From LMUY01 sp964244585 (GTDB lineage Bacteria; Pseudomonadota; Alphaproteobacteria; Acetobacterales; Acetobacteraceae), in the NCBI GenBank assembly GCA_964244585.1, contig CAXTJM010000007.1:104390-168389 (forward strand): a stretch of DNA of 64,000 nt. Reading direction: 5' to 3'. The position numbers and the translations under genes are program-made. Under the pieces are notes generated by a model. The model worked only from the letters and a program-made list of their open reading frames with translations, was not told where the DNA came from and ran no database searches. Positions 8,775 to 17,888 of the stretch are shown piece after piece; positions within the stretch are counted from its first letter, which is position 1; the number at the start of each line of letters is the position of its first letter.

Positions 8775-9715
8775 ACCTGACGCTGCCCGGCGCCTCGGCG
8801 AACGCGACCGAAGTGGATTCCCTGCTGGCCGCGCTGCTGGTCATGTCGCTCGCGGTTCTGGCGCTGGTCTTCGGGCTGATCTGGACCTACGTCGTCCGCT
8901 ACCGGTCCGGCAGCCCGGAGAGCCGCGGCGCGATCGGGCAGAAATCCTGGCGGCTCGAGATCGGCTGGACCAGCGCCACCCTGGCGATCTTCCTCGCCCT
9001 GTTCGTCTGGGGAGCGGATCTGTACGTGCGGCTCTACACGCCCCCCGGCAATGCCCTGAAGATCTACGTCATTGGCAAGCAGTGGATGTGGAAGGTGGAG
9101 CACGCCGGCGGCCAGCGGGAGATCAACGCGCTGCACCTCCCCGTCGGACGCCCGGTGCAACTGATCATGACGTCGGAGGACGTGATCCACGACTTCGCCA
9201 TCCCGGCCTTCCGCATCAAGCATGACGTGCTGCCAGGCCGCTACGAGCAGCTCTGGTTCAACGCGCAGACGCCGGGGAGCTACCACCTGTTCTGCACCCA
9301 GTTCTGCGGCACCGACCACTCCGCCATGATCGGCGAAGTGGTGGCGATGACGCCGCCCGACTACGAACGCTGGCTGTCGCAGAATGGCGGCTCCGACACA
9401 TTGGTGTCGGCTGGCCAGGCCCTGTTCACGCAATATGGCTGCAGCGGCTGCCACCAGGCCGGCCATATCGGCGGCGGGGGCACGGTCCGGGCGCCCAGCC
9501 TGAACGGGGTCTACGGCAGCCCGGTCCCGCTGTCGGACGGGACCACCGTGTTCGCCGACGACAAATACGTTCGCGACAGCATCCTGATGCCCGCCAGCCA
9601 GGTCGTGGCGAGCTACGCGCCGGTCATGCCATCCTACGCCGGGCAGATCGGCGAGGAGGACCTCGTCAAGCTGATCGCCTTCATCAAATCGCTTGCAGCG
9701 GAGGACCGGAGTTGA
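8771..9715 (+). CDS. coxB: Cytochrome c oxidase subunit II with fused cytochrome c (caa3 type)
   Basis: Subunit II receives electrons through the CuA centre. The 314-residue product has two N-terminal helices, a cupredoxin domain with CuA ligands C175, C179, H183 and M186 (CTQFCGTDHSAM), and a C-terminal cytochrome c domain with heme site CSGCH at residues 224-228. The fused heme domain defines a caa3-type oxidase, which can accept electrons straight from a membrane complex such as alternative complex III. The start ATG overlaps the sco stop codon. Confidence 0.95.
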   Translation: MNLTLPGASANATEVDSLLAALLVMSLAVLALVFGLIWTYVVRYRSGSPESRGAIGQKSWRLEIGWTSATLAIFLALFVWGADLYVRLYTPPGNALKIYVIGKQWMWKVEHAGGQREINALHLPVGRPVQLIMTSEDVIHDFAIPAFRIKHDVLPGRYEQLWFNAQTPGSYHLFCTQFCGTDHSAMIGEVVAMTPPDYERWLSQNGGSDTLVSAGQALFTQYGCSGCHQAGHIGGGGTVRAPSLNGVYGSPVPLSDGTTVFADDKYVRDSILMPASQVVASYAPVMPSYAGQIGEEDLVKLIAFIKSLAAEDRS

Positions 9716-11334
9716 GCATCACCGTCGATTCCGCCCGGGTCAGCTACCTGACCGAGGAGAACACGATCCGGTCGTGGCTGCTGACCACGGACCACAAGCG
9801 GATCGCGCTGCTGTATTTCGCCTCGATCACCGTGTTCTTCTTCCTGGGCAGCGCCGCGGCCGGGCTGATGCGCCTCAACCTGCTCACCCCGCACGGCCTG
9901 ATCGTCTCGCACGAGATGTACAACCGGCTGTTCACCATGCATGGCGTGGTGATGGTGTGGTTCTTCCTGGTTCCTGCCATCCCGGTGACGCTGGGCAATT
10001 TCATCGTGCCGCTGATGCTCGGCGCCCGGGACCTGGCCTTTCCCAAGCTGAACCTGATCAGCTGGTACCTGTTCGTGACGGGAGGGGTGTTCGCGACCTA
10101 CTCGCTGTTCGTCGGCGGGTTGGACACCGGGTGGACGTTCTACACGCCGCTTTCCACCGACTACGCGAAGGGCCACATCATCGCCGTCGCGATCGGCATC
10201 TTCATCTCCGGCTTTTCCTCCATCGCGACCGGGGTGAACTTCATCGTCTCCATCCACCGGCTGCGGGCGCCCGGCATGGGATGGTACCGGCTGCCGCTGA
10301 TGCTGTGGTCGCTGTACGCCACCAGCGTGATCTACGTCCTGGCGACCCCCGTGCTGGCGATGACGCTGATCCTGCTGGGGTTCGAGACGGTCTTCCACGT
10401 CGGCATCTTCGACCAGCGGCTGGGCGGCGACCCGCTGCTGTTCCAGCACCTGTTCTGGTTCTACTCGCACCCGGCGGTCTACATCATGATCCTGCCGGGC
10501 TTCGGCGTGATGAGCGAGGTGCTGACGACCTTCAGCCAGAAGGGCATCTTCGGCTACAAGTTCATCGCGTGGTCATCGGTCGCCATCGCGGTGATCAGCT
10601 TCTTCGTGTGGGGCCACCACATGTTCGTGGCCGGCACCTCCGTCTACTCCGCGATCACCTTCTCCCTGCTCAGCTTCCTGGTCTCCGTGCCGTCGGCGAT
10701 CAAGGTGTTCAACTGGCTCGGCACGCTGCACAAGGGCTACATCCGCTTCGATGCGCCGATGCTGTACGCGCTGGGCTTCCTCGGCCTGTTCACCATGGGC
10801 GGGTTGACCGGGCTGTTCGTGGCCGCACTGGGCGCCGACGTCCACCTGACGCAGACCTATTTCGTGGTGGCGCATTTCCACTACATCATGGTGGGCGGCA
10901 TGGTGTCCGCCTTCTTCGCCGGGCTGCATTACTGGTGGCCGAAGATCACCGGCCGGCTGTATCCGGAGATGTGGGCCCGGGTGGCGGCGTTCATGATCTT
11001 CTTCGGCTTCAACCTGACCTTCTTCCCGCAATTCATCCTGGGCTATCTCGGCATGCCGCGGCGCTATGCGGAATACCCGCCGGAGTTTCAGGTGCTGAAC
11101 GTGCTGTCCTCCGCCGGCGCCACGATCCTGGCGGTGGCCTATGTCATGCCCCTGGTCTATCTCGGCTACTCCCTGGTATGGGGCGCCCGCGCCCCCGCTA
11201 ATCCGTGGAACTCCACCGGGCTGGAGTGGCAGACGCAATCCCCGCCGCGGACCGAGAACTTCTCCGTCATTCCGGTCGTGACGGAGCCGCCCTACAACTA
11301 TCCCCGGCCGGAGGATCGCGTCCGTGCCGCATGA
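9712..11334 (+). CDS. coxA: Cytochrome c oxidase subunit I, A2-type heme-copper oxidase
   Basis: The catalytic subunit carries the low-spin heme and the heme-CuB site where O2 is reduced and protons are pumped. The 540-residue product has about twelve helices, the HHMFVAG pair and the HFHYIMVGG heme ligands. The helix VI motif reads YSHPAVY (residues 251-257) rather than the GHPEVY of mitochondrial-like enzymes. Lack of the glutamate and presence of Tyr-Ser is the signature of A2-class oxidases such as the caa3 of Rhodothermus. It begins at a TTG that overlaps the coxB stop codon and follows a strong GGAGGA ribosome site. Confidence 0.96.
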   Translation: MSITVDSARVSYLTEENTIRSWLLTTDHKRIALLYFASITVFFFLGSAAAGLMRLNLLTPHGLIVSHEMYNRLFTMHGVVMVWFFLVPAIPVTLGNFIVPLMLGARDLAFPKLNLISWYLFVTGGVFATYSLFVGGLDTGWTFYTPLSTDYAKGHIIAVAIGIFISGFSSIATGVNFIVSIHRLRAPGMGWYRLPLMLWSLYATSVIYVLATPVLAMTLILLGFETVFHVGIFDQRLGGDPLLFQHLFWFYSHPAVYIMILPGFGVMSEVLTTFSQKGIFGYKFIAWSSVAIAVISFFVWGHHMFVAGTSVYSAITFSLLSFLVSVPSAIKVFNWLGTLHKGYIRFDAPMLYALGFLGLFTMGGLTGLFVAALGADVHLTQTYFVVAHFHYIMVGGMVSAFFAGLHYWWPKITGRLYPEMWARVAAFMIFFGFNLTFFPQFILGYLGMPRRYAEYPPEFQVLNVLSSAGATILAVAYVMPLVYLGYSLVWGARAPANPWNSTGLEWQTQSPPRTENFSVIPVVTEPPYNYPRPEDRVRAA

Positions 11335-11962
11335 GGCGCACACGCATTTCCAGTATTCGGATGCCGGGCACCAGGCGGAGACCGCCATGTCCGGCATGTG
11401 GCTGTTCCTGGCGCAGGAAATCCTCTTCTTCGGTGCGCTGGTGTTTGTCTGGATCTACTGCGGCTACCAGCATCCGGCAGGATTCCGCCTGGCGACGCAG
11501 CATGCCAACCTCCTGATCGGGTCGATCAACACGGCCCTGCTGCTGACCAGCAGCTTCACCTTCACGGCCGGGTTGCTGCTGATCGAACAGGGGGATGTCA
11601 GACGGCTGATCCAGGCATGTTTCGCCACGGTCGGGCTCGGGACCGGCTTCCTGCTGCTGAAGGGGCTGGAATGGTACAAGGATGTCGAGGACGGCCTGGT
11701 GCCGGGCGCGGCATTCGCCCTCGCCGGGCCGGATCGCGGCGGCGCGCAGATCTTCTACAGCATCTACTACGTGGCGACCGTGCTCCACGCGCTGCACATG
11801 GTGATCGGGATCGGCCTCGTGCTGTGGATCGCATGGCGTGCCCGGCGCGGCGATTTCACCAAGGCCTGGAGCACGCCGGTCGAGGTGGTCGGGCTGTACT
11901 GGAGCTTCGTCGACCTGGTATGGCTCACATTGTATCCGCTTATCTACCTGGCGGCACGATGA
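11324..11962 (+). CDS. coxC: Cytochrome c oxidase subunit III
   Basis: A 212-residue protein with five or more helices and typical subunit III blocks (FLAQEILFFGALVFVW near the start, HALHMVIGIG and YWSFVDLVWLTLYPLIYL near the end). It lacks the first two helices of the seven-helix form, as is usual in caa3 operons. Subunit III stabilises subunit I and proton uptake. A GTG start 11 nt inside coxA is preferred because GGAGGAT lies just upstream. It overlaps the following gene by 4 nt. Confidence 0.93.
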   Translation: MPHEAHTHFQYSDAGHQAETAMSGMWLFLAQEILFFGALVFVWIYCGYQHPAGFRLATQHANLLIGSINTALLLTSSFTFTAGLLLIEQGDVRRLIQACFATVGLGTGFLLLKGLEWYKDVEDGLVPGAAFALAGPDRGGAQIFYSIYYVATVLHALHMVIGIGLVLWIAWRARRGDFTKAWSTPVEVVGLYWSFVDLVWLTLYPLIYLAAR

Positions 11963-12246
11963 CCGTGCTGCGCCCGCTGGTGCTGGCATGGGGCGGCCTG
12001 CTCCTCCTGCTGCTGGCCCAGCTTGGCAGCGCGCTGCTGCTGCGCCTGCCGGCCTCGGCCTCGCTGTTCGGCCTGGTCGAGGCAGCCATCGTCATCGTCC
12101 TGTTCATGCGCATCCGCACAGGCTCCCCCTTGATGCACGTCTTCGGTGCGGCCGGGCTGTTCTGGCTGATCGTGCTCCTGGCGCTCGGCACCCTCGATCC
12201 GCTGACGCGGACCGACTATCCCGCCCGGATGATCACGCTTCCCTGA
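11959..12246 (+). CDS. Cytochrome c oxidase subunit IV-like small membrane protein
   Basis: A 95-residue protein with three hydrophobic helices and the conserved-looking loop FMRIRTGSPLMHVFGAAGLFW, the usual signature of bacterial subunit IV (CtaF/CoxD-like). It ends with TDYPARMITLP, again typical. Its role is structural. It is the last gene of the act-cox operon. The following 128 bp up to the convergent permease gene contain no gene and no obvious T-tailed hairpin. Confidence 0.83.
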   Translation: MTVLRPLVLAWGGLLLLLLAQLGSALLLRLPASASLFGLVEAAIVIVLFMRIRTGSPLMHVFGAAGLFWLIVLLALGTLDPLTRTDYPARMITLP

Positions 12247-12374
12247 CCTGCCACGTCCCCGTCCCCATGCAGGCGGCGCATCGCCGGGGCGTGCCGATCA
12301 TTACCTTCAATCCGTTATTGGAACGGTTCGCCTCGCCCCAGCACACGACCGAGCTGCTGCCGGACGCATCGCCC

Positions 12375-13832
12375 TCACCCAGGCAGCGCCCCGCGTGCAG
12401 CACGCCGCCCAATCACAGCAGGCGATTTGGCTCTCAGGGCGGATGCCTTGCGATGGCTGTATGCGGCGTAGATCGCCAGGCCGATCGCAAACCACCCGGC
12501 GAGGCGAACCCAGGTCTGCCACGGCAGGAACACCATCATCAGCAGGCAGGTGGCAATCCCGAGCGCGGGCGTCACCGGGGCGCCGGGCATGCGGAACGGA
12601 CGCGGCCGGTCAGGCTCGCGGAACCGGAGCACCAGCACGCCGGCACACACGATAGCGAACGCCAGCAAGGTGCCCACCGACGTCATGCGGCTCAGCGCCT
12701 CCACCGGGACGAAGCCGGCGAGCAGCGCGGTCAGCGCCATCATCACGAGGTGGGCGATCCACGGCGTCTTCCGCGTCGGATGCAGGCGCCCGAGGATGGC
12801 GGGGATCATGCCGTCCCCGGCCATGGCGAACATGACCCGGCCCTGGCCCAGCAGGCCCACCAGGATGACGGAGGTGAAGCCGAGGATGATGCCGATCGTG
12901 ACCGTCACCTGCAGCCACACGAACGGCGTGTGCTTGATGGCGGTGGCGACCGGGGCGGCATCGCCGTGCATCTGCCTGTAGTTGACCATGCCCGTCAGCA
13001 CGACCGCGAACGCCACGTAGAGCACAGTGCAGATGGCCAGCGAGCCCAGGATGCCGATCGGGACGGTTCGCTGCGGCTGCCTGGCTTCCGCCGCCGTGGT
13101 ACTCACGGCATCGAAGCCCAGATAGGCGAAGAACACCACGCCGGCGCCACGCAGGATGCCGGACCAGCCGAACTCCCCGAAATGGCCGGTATTCGGCGGC
13201 ACGAACGGGTGGTAGTTCGCCGGCACCACGTAGAACGCGCCCACCCCGACGACGGTGACGACCACTGCGACCTTCAGCACGACGATGACGGCGTTCACCC
13301 TGGCCGATTCGCTCACGCCGACGATCAGCAGCAGCGACAGCGCCACGATGATCCCGGCGGCCGGCAGGTTGACCGCGCCCCCGGCGGCAGGGGCGGCGAC
13401 GAGCCAATGCGGCAATTCGACTCCCCAGCCGTGCAGCAGGGACTGCACGTAGCTGGACCACGACACCGCCACGGTGCCGGCCCCGACTGCGTATTCCAGC
13501 AGCAGGTCCCAGCCAATGATCCAGGCCACCACCTCGCCAAGGGCGGCGTAGGCATAGGCATAGGCCGACCCTGCCGACGGGATCATGCCAGCCAGTTCGC
13601 TGTAGCACAGCCCGGTCAGCCCGCAGCCCACGGCCGCGATCATGAAGCTGATGACGACGGCAGGCCCGGCGTAGTCCGCGGCCGCGATGCCGGTGAGGGA
13701 AAACAGCCCGGCGCCGATGACCGCGCCGATCCCCAACGACACCAGGTCGCCTGCCCCCAGGGTCCGCCGCAGCCCGGCATCGGACTCGCCGCCGATGGGC
13801 TTGCGCTCCCAGATACGCTGCATCACGCCCAT
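12375..13832 (-). CDS. APC-family amino acid permease (cationic amino acid transporter type)
   Basis: A 485-residue transporter with about twelve helices. The first helix carries the APC substrate motif GIGAVIGAGLF, and the protein begins with the subfamily-typical pattern of a charged stretch, RKPIGG, then GLRRTLGAGDLVSLG. It probably imports an amino acid by cation symport; the substrate cannot be read from the sequence. The ATG at 13832 is chosen because GGAG lies 7 nt upstream. An in-frame ATG at 13868 also has GGAG upstream, but it would place the start inside a 17-bp inverted repeat. It is convergent with the oxidase operon. Confidence 0.88.
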   Translation of the reverse strand: MGVMQRIWERKPIGGESDAGLRRTLGAGDLVSLGIGAVIGAGLFSLTGIAAADYAGPAVVISFMIAAVGCGLTGLCYSELAGMIPSAGSAYAYAYAALGEVVAWIIGWDLLLEYAVGAGTVAVSWSSYVQSLLHGWGVELPHWLVAAPAAGGAVNLPAAGIIVALSLLLIVGVSESARVNAVIVVLKVAVVVTVVGVGAFYVVPANYHPFVPPNTGHFGEFGWSGILRGAGVVFFAYLGFDAVSTTAAEARQPQRTVPIGILGSLAICTVLYVAFAVVLTGMVNYRQMHGDAAPVATAIKHTPFVWLQVTVTIGIILGFTSVILVGLLGQGRVMFAMAGDGMIPAILGRLHPTRKTPWIAHLVMMALTALLAGFVPVEALSRMTSVGTLLAFAIVCAGVLVLRFREPDRPRPFRMPGAPVTPALGIATCLLMMVFLPWQTWVRLAGWFAIGLAIYAAYSHRKASALRAKSPAVIGRRAARGALPG

Positions 13833-13849
13833 GGCAGGGCTCCATACGA

Positions 13850-13905
13850 CTGAGGGCTTGTTCGACATTAAACGCTCCAAGTGGCGACGTCGAACAAGCC
13901 CTCAG
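13850..13905. repeat. Perfect 17-bp inverted repeat upstream of the permease gene
   Basis: Positions 13850-13866 (CTGAGGGCTTGTTCGAC) are repeated in perfect inverted form at 13889-13905, separated by 22 nt. The structure could be a terminator for the gene to the right, a regulatory hairpin for the permease, or the two ends of a mobile element that has lost its interior. No T-run follows on either strand, so a simple terminator is less likely. It directly adjoins the dispersed repeat at 13906-13968. Confidence 0.8.
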
Positions 13906-13968
13906 CCTTTGTCTTCGGCGGCAGCTTTGCCGGCGTGCTGACGCACTTATGTGCCGACGCGGCCTAAG
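13906..13968 (-). repeat. Dispersed repeat, copy A
   Basis: Read on the minus strand, this 63-bp block begins at the TAG stop of the MFS gene. It aligns without gaps to 35619-35681 on the plus strand, with 53 of 63 positions identical. The similarity continues a few bases further (C[T/G]GAGGG) into the inverted repeat. Neither copy encodes a recognisable peptide. Confidence 0.75.
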
Positions 13969-15172
13969 CTGCTGTAATCGGTTCCGCCGTCAGCCACCAG
14001 TTCGCAGCGGCGCAGGCGCCGGCGACCGCCGCGGCGATCGCCAGCGCGGGTGCGAACGACCCGGTCGCCTGCACGACCGACCCTGTCACCAGCGGTGCGA
14101 GCGAGCCCCCGACCGAGCCGCCGATATTGGCCATGGCCTCCACCGTCGCAACCAGCGCCGCAGGCGCCAGGGCAGCGGCCAACGCCCAGCCGCAGGTCGT
14201 CGCCAGGTTGGCGCTGAACAAGGCAACGGAAATGGCGATCAGGGCCGCTGCCGGGCTGCCGGCGATGGCCGCCAGGCCGCTGCACGTCGCGGAGGCGAAC
14301 AGCCCGCCGACCAGCGGCGCCTGCCGGGCCATCCGGTCCCCCAGGCGTGCGGCGAGGCGATCCGACAGCCACCCGCCGCCGATGGCGCCCAGGAAGCCGG
14401 CGAATTGCGGCGCGGCGGACCACAGCGCCGCCGCGCTGGCCGGCATGTCCCAGCGCTGCTGCAGGTAGCCAGGCAACCAGGTGACGTAGAGCCAAGTGAC
14501 GTAGACGGTGCCGCCGAACCCGAACAGCAGCCCCCAGACGGATCGTTGCCGCGCCAGCTCGCGCCACTGCGACGGTCCGGCGATGCGCGGTGTGGTGTCG
14601 GCTTGTCTGGCGGGATCGCGGTAGATGACGGCCCACGCGATCGCAACCAGCAACCCGGCCGCGCCGAGCGCGGCGAAGCTGGCCCGCCATCCGGCCACCA
14701 CCATCAGCGGCGTCAGCAGCAGCGGCGCGATGGCTGGTCCGAGCGAGGCGGATGCATTGAGCAAGCCCATCGGCACCGCACGGTCGGCCGGGTCAAACCG
14801 GTCGGTGCAGACCCGGGCGCCCCCGACGAACATCGGCGCCTCCCCGATGCCGAGCGCGATGCGGGCGATGATGAATTGGCTCAGCGACCCGGCCAGGCCG
14901 CTCGCCGCCTGCACCAGCGACCAGAGCGCCAGGCCCGCCGCCAACGCGGAGCGCGCGCCCAGCCGGTCCACCACGCTGCCGGCAGGCAGTTGCGCCACCG
15001 CGTAGCTCCAGGCGAAGGCGGATAGGAGCAGCCCGGCCTCACCCGCCGATAGGTGCAGATCGGCCCGGATCGCCGGCAGGGCGATCGATACGGCGGAGCG
15101 GTCGATGAAGTTGATGCAGCCGGCCAGCACCAGCAATCCGACCGCCGTCATCCGCATGTTGCTGGGGTTCAC
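13964..15172 (-). CDS. MFS transporter, anion:cation symporter-like (ACS) family
   Basis: A 402-residue major facilitator with about twelve helices. The signature between helices 2 and 3 (GSVVDRLGARSALAAGL) and GEAPMFVGGARVCTDRF after helix 4 resemble the ACS family, which moves organic acids such as glucarate, phthalate or hexuronates. The substrate is not known. The GTG start at 15172 has an excellent AGGAGG ribosome site 4 nt upstream. Its TAG stop codon coincides with the start of the dispersed repeat. Nothing adjacent is clearly its catabolic partner. Confidence 0.85.
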   Translation of the reverse strand: MNPSNMRMTAVGLLVLAGCINFIDRSAVSIALPAIRADLHLSAGEAGLLLSAFAWSYAVAQLPAGSVVDRLGARSALAAGLALWSLVQAASGLAGSLSQFIIARIALGIGEAPMFVGGARVCTDRFDPADRAVPMGLLNASASLGPAIAPLLLTPLMVVAGWRASFAALGAAGLLVAIAWAVIYRDPARQADTTPRIAGPSQWRELARQRSVWGLLFGFGGTVYVTWLYVTWLPGYLQQRWDMPASAAALWSAAPQFAGFLGAIGGGWLSDRLAARLGDRMARQAPLVGGLFASATCSGLAAIAGSPAAALIAISVALFSANLATTCGWALAAALAPAALVATVEAMANIGGSVGGSLAPLVTGSVVQATGSFAPALAIAAAVAGACAAANWWLTAEPITAA

Positions 15173-15552
15173 GTTGCCTCCTGGAAGGTTGCGTCATGGC
15201 CGGCCGGGGCGCCACCGGCAACGGAGCGTGGTGGCCCATCTCACCCACACCCGGATGCATTGATCGATAGATGTTGCAACGATGACACGCCGGCCATGAA
15301 CCGGAACGCTGCGACTACGTTGTTCCCTGACATCTAAGCCGCAGCAATGGTGCCGGACGGACCGTAGCAATGCAGCATGGATCTCCGTGCGGCATTTAAC
15401 TTTTCTTGAGTCCTCCAGCGCATCATTTGCTTTGGCAGGCAACGTCTAGAGTGGTTTTCGGCGTTTGATGTCGGGGACAGAACTTGTCAGTGAACGTACT
15501 CCACTTAATTGCACAACGGGACCTTTTGGGTGTTGGGGAGTTGGCTTTCCAG
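15173..15552. other. Non-coding, lower-GC stretch between divergent genes
   Basis: I recognise no gene in these 380 bp. Base composition falls towards 50% GC, well below the flanking genes, as expected for a regulatory region between the MFS and glycosyltransferase genes. No clear promoter pair or operator could be assigned. Confidence 0.45.
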
Positions 15553-16731
15553 ATGGATGATCCGTCGCACGATGATTGCCCGGCGTATCCGACCAGGACC
15601 TCCTCATGGCATGGCCCTTTGACCAACGACACCGGCGCGAGATCGGTGGTCGCCATCCCGGCCCGCAACGAAGCAGCCTGCATCGTCGCCTGCCTCGAAG
15701 CGTTGAACGGCCAGGTCGGCGCCCGATTGGACGATATCGTGCTGCTTGCCAATAACTGCACCGACGATACCGCCGCCATCGCCCGATCGGTCGAGCTGCA
15801 TCCCATGACCCGGTTGCACGTCGTGGAACGCGCCCTGCCGCCGGACATCGCCAATGCGGGCATGGCAAGGCGGCTCGCCATGGCGGCAGCGGTGCCGTTT
15901 GCCGGCAGAAACGGCATCCTGCTGACGACGGACGCAGACGGCCAGGTCGACCCGGATTGGCTCGGCGCCAACCTGGCCGCCATGGCCGGTGGGGCGGACG
16001 TGGTTGCCGGATGGGCGGAACTCCATCCGATCGACTGGGGTAATATCCCGACGCGGCTGCACGAGGACGATGCGCAGGAATGCGCGTACGACAAGCTTTG
16101 CGACGAGATCCACGCCCGGCTCGATCCGGACCCGTTCGATCCGTTGCCGCGGCACACGCAGCATTCCGGCGCCAGCATCGCCGTGACCGCGTCCGCCTAT
16201 GCACGGTGTGGCGGCATTCCCGCCGTGGCCTCCGGCGAGGACCGTGCGCTGATCGCGGCGCTGCGCGGCGTCGACGCACGGATCCGGCATGCGCCCGAGG
16301 TTCGCGTCGTCGTCTCCGGCCGCATCCTGGGTCGTGCGGTGGGCGGGATGGCCGATACGATCCGACGCCGGATGACCCGCCCGGATCCCATGTTGGACGA
16401 CCGGCTTGAGCCCGCATCCGATTGCGTGCGGCGTGCCTCATGCCGCGCAGCGCTCCGCCGGGCCTACGAGCATCAGGCCTGCGATCTGGCCTCGCTCGCG
16501 CGTCAACTCGGCGTATCGACACCGTGGCTGGAAACGATCCTGGCGGCCGAGTTCTTCGGCCAGGCTTGGGAAATGGCGGAGAGCACCGCCCCGGCGCTTC
16601 GACGGCAATCCGTCGCCGTATCCGAACTGCCGCACCAGATGGCAATGGCGGAGACCATCCTGAGGACCATCAGGACAGGGTCCGCGCTCGACGTGGCCGA
16701 GCTGGGATCGCCCAGCTTGACGGAGGAATGA
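15553..16731 (+). CDS. Family 2 glycosyltransferase
   Basis: A 392-residue protein with an N-terminal GT-A fold: SVVAIPARNEAACIVACLEAL opens the Rossmann-like domain, and TTDADGQVDPDW carries the metal-binding DxD. Later blocks (HTQHSGASIAVTASAY and GGIPAVASGEDRAL) match the acceptor-side ED motif of GT2 enzymes. The C-terminal 130 residues are not recognised. Donor and acceptor are unknown. I start at ATG 15553 because the in-frame sequence before it (from a TTG at 15484) is AT-rich and looks non-coding. It converges with the dehydrogenase gene at its 3' side. Confidence 0.8.
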   Translation: MDDPSHDDCPAYPTRTSSWHGPLTNDTGARSVVAIPARNEAACIVACLEALNGQVGARLDDIVLLANNCTDDTAAIARSVELHPMTRLHVVERALPPDIANAGMARRLAMAAAVPFAGRNGILLTTDADGQVDPDWLGANLAAMAGGADVVAGWAELHPIDWGNIPTRLHEDDAQECAYDKLCDEIHARLDPDPFDPLPRHTQHSGASIAVTASAYARCGGIPAVASGEDRALIAALRGVDARIRHAPEVRVVVSGRILGRAVGGMADTIRRRMTRPDPMLDDRLEPASDCVRRASCRAALRRAYEHQACDLASLARQLGVSTPWLETILAAEFFGQAWEMAESTAPALRRQSVAVSELPHQMAMAETILRTIRTGSALDVAELGSPSLTEE

Positions 16732-16768
16732 CAGCTCGTTCGCCGGAGCGAGACGAGGCTCCGCCGGA

Positions 16769-17740
16769 TCAGTAGCCCCGGGCTGGCAGATACAGGTTCG
16801 GCAGCGGCCCGCCGGCTTCCAGGGCCACGATGTTGGCGAAGAACGTGTCCAGACTGCGAACATTGTAGGTCAGCGGGTCGTCGCAGGACACGTGCGGGGT
16901 CATCACCAGGTTGCGCGTCGTCCACAGGCGATGGCCTTTCGGGACCGGCTCCGGCACGAACACGTCGAGCACGGCGCCGCATAGCCTGCCATCGTCCAGC
17001 CGGTCGCAGAGTGCGTCCTGGTCGATCAGCGGGCCGCGGCCGATATTCACCACCCCGGCCCGTGCGGGCAGCAGGTCCAGCCGCCGCTGATCCACGATGT
17101 TCCGCGTCGCCTCCGTCAAGGGGCAGGCGATCACCAGGAAGTCGGTGTCCGGCAACACGCTGTCCAACTCGGAGGTGGCGATCACCCGCTCGCAATCCGG
17201 ATGGGGCTGGGCGGTGGTCCGCACGCCGGTCACGCGCATGCCGAACTGGCGCGCCCGCTCGGCCACGGCGCCGCCCAGGCTGCCGAGCCCCAGCACGGTG
17301 ACCCGGCGTCCGGCCAGCACGCTGCCGGCCAGCCGGTTCCACACCTGCTCGCGTTGGGCGCCGATCAGCGTGGGCATCCAGCTTGCCAGCATCAGGATGG
17401 CCATTATGCCGTATTCCCCGGCCTTTGGAGCATGCACGCCGCTGTTGTTCAGCACGGGCACGCCGGGCGGCAGCGCGTCGAACGGCACCGAGTCCAGACC
17501 GGCGGACGTGCAGAAGATCACCCGCAACTTGGGGGCGTCCGCCGGGAACAGGTCCCGCGTGTTGCGCGTGCTGGTCACCAGCGCCTCCACCTGCGAAATG
17601 GCCGCCAGGTACTCCTCCATCGTGTGGCCCATGGACATCTCGTGGTGCCCCATGCCGGCCCGGGCTGCGGCATCTTCCCATTGGGCCATGGTGATGGGCT
17701 CGCCGAACATGGTCGGCAGGTTCTGGACATGAATCCGCAT
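16769..17740 (-). CDS. D-isomer specific 2-hydroxyacid dehydrogenase
   Basis: A 323-residue NAD(P)-dependent enzyme that interconverts 2-hydroxy and 2-oxo acids. The nucleotide-binding glycine motif GLGSLGG is in the middle. The catalytic arginine (NIGRGPLIDQ), glutamate (DVFVPEPVP) and histidine (MTPHVS) are all present. It resembles the glyoxylate/hydroxypyruvate reductase branch, but the substrate is unknown. It lies 148 bp downstream of the CDP-alcohol phosphotransferase gene on the same strand, so it could be co-transcribed with the phosphonate genes. Confidence 0.87.
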   Translation of the reverse strand: MRIHVQNLPTMFGEPITMAQWEDAAARAGMGHHEMSMGHTMEEYLAAISQVEALVTSTRNTRDLFPADAPKLRVIFCTSAGLDSVPFDALPPGVPVLNNSGVHAPKAGEYGIMAILMLASWMPTLIGAQREQVWNRLAGSVLAGRRVTVLGLGSLGGAVAERARQFGMRVTGVRTTAQPHPDCERVIATSELDSVLPDTDFLVIACPLTEATRNIVDQRRLDLLPARAGVVNIGRGPLIDQDALCDRLDDGRLCGAVLDVFVPEPVPKGHRLWTTRNLVMTPHVSCDDPLTYNVRSLDTFFANIVALEAGGPLPNLYLPARGY

Positions 17741-17888
17741 GCTGGTCTCCGATTACGACACGACGATCCCGCTCGGCCGCGGGCAAGCTACCGTAGGCTG
17801 GCTCGCAAGGCCTGTGCCGCGCCGCGCGAGGCCTGGATTGCATCCGCCAGCGACACGTAAATATAGCCGCATCCCGTCCGATCCGGCA

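Noticed and set aside
12247..12374. Terminator between the oxidase operon and the permease gene
   Set aside because: Only weak, imperfect GC-rich pairing and no T-run on either strand.
11838..13853. Long plus-strand frame opposite the permease gene
   Set aside because: It is the antisense shadow of the APC permease; histidine- and glutamine-rich low-complexity translation.
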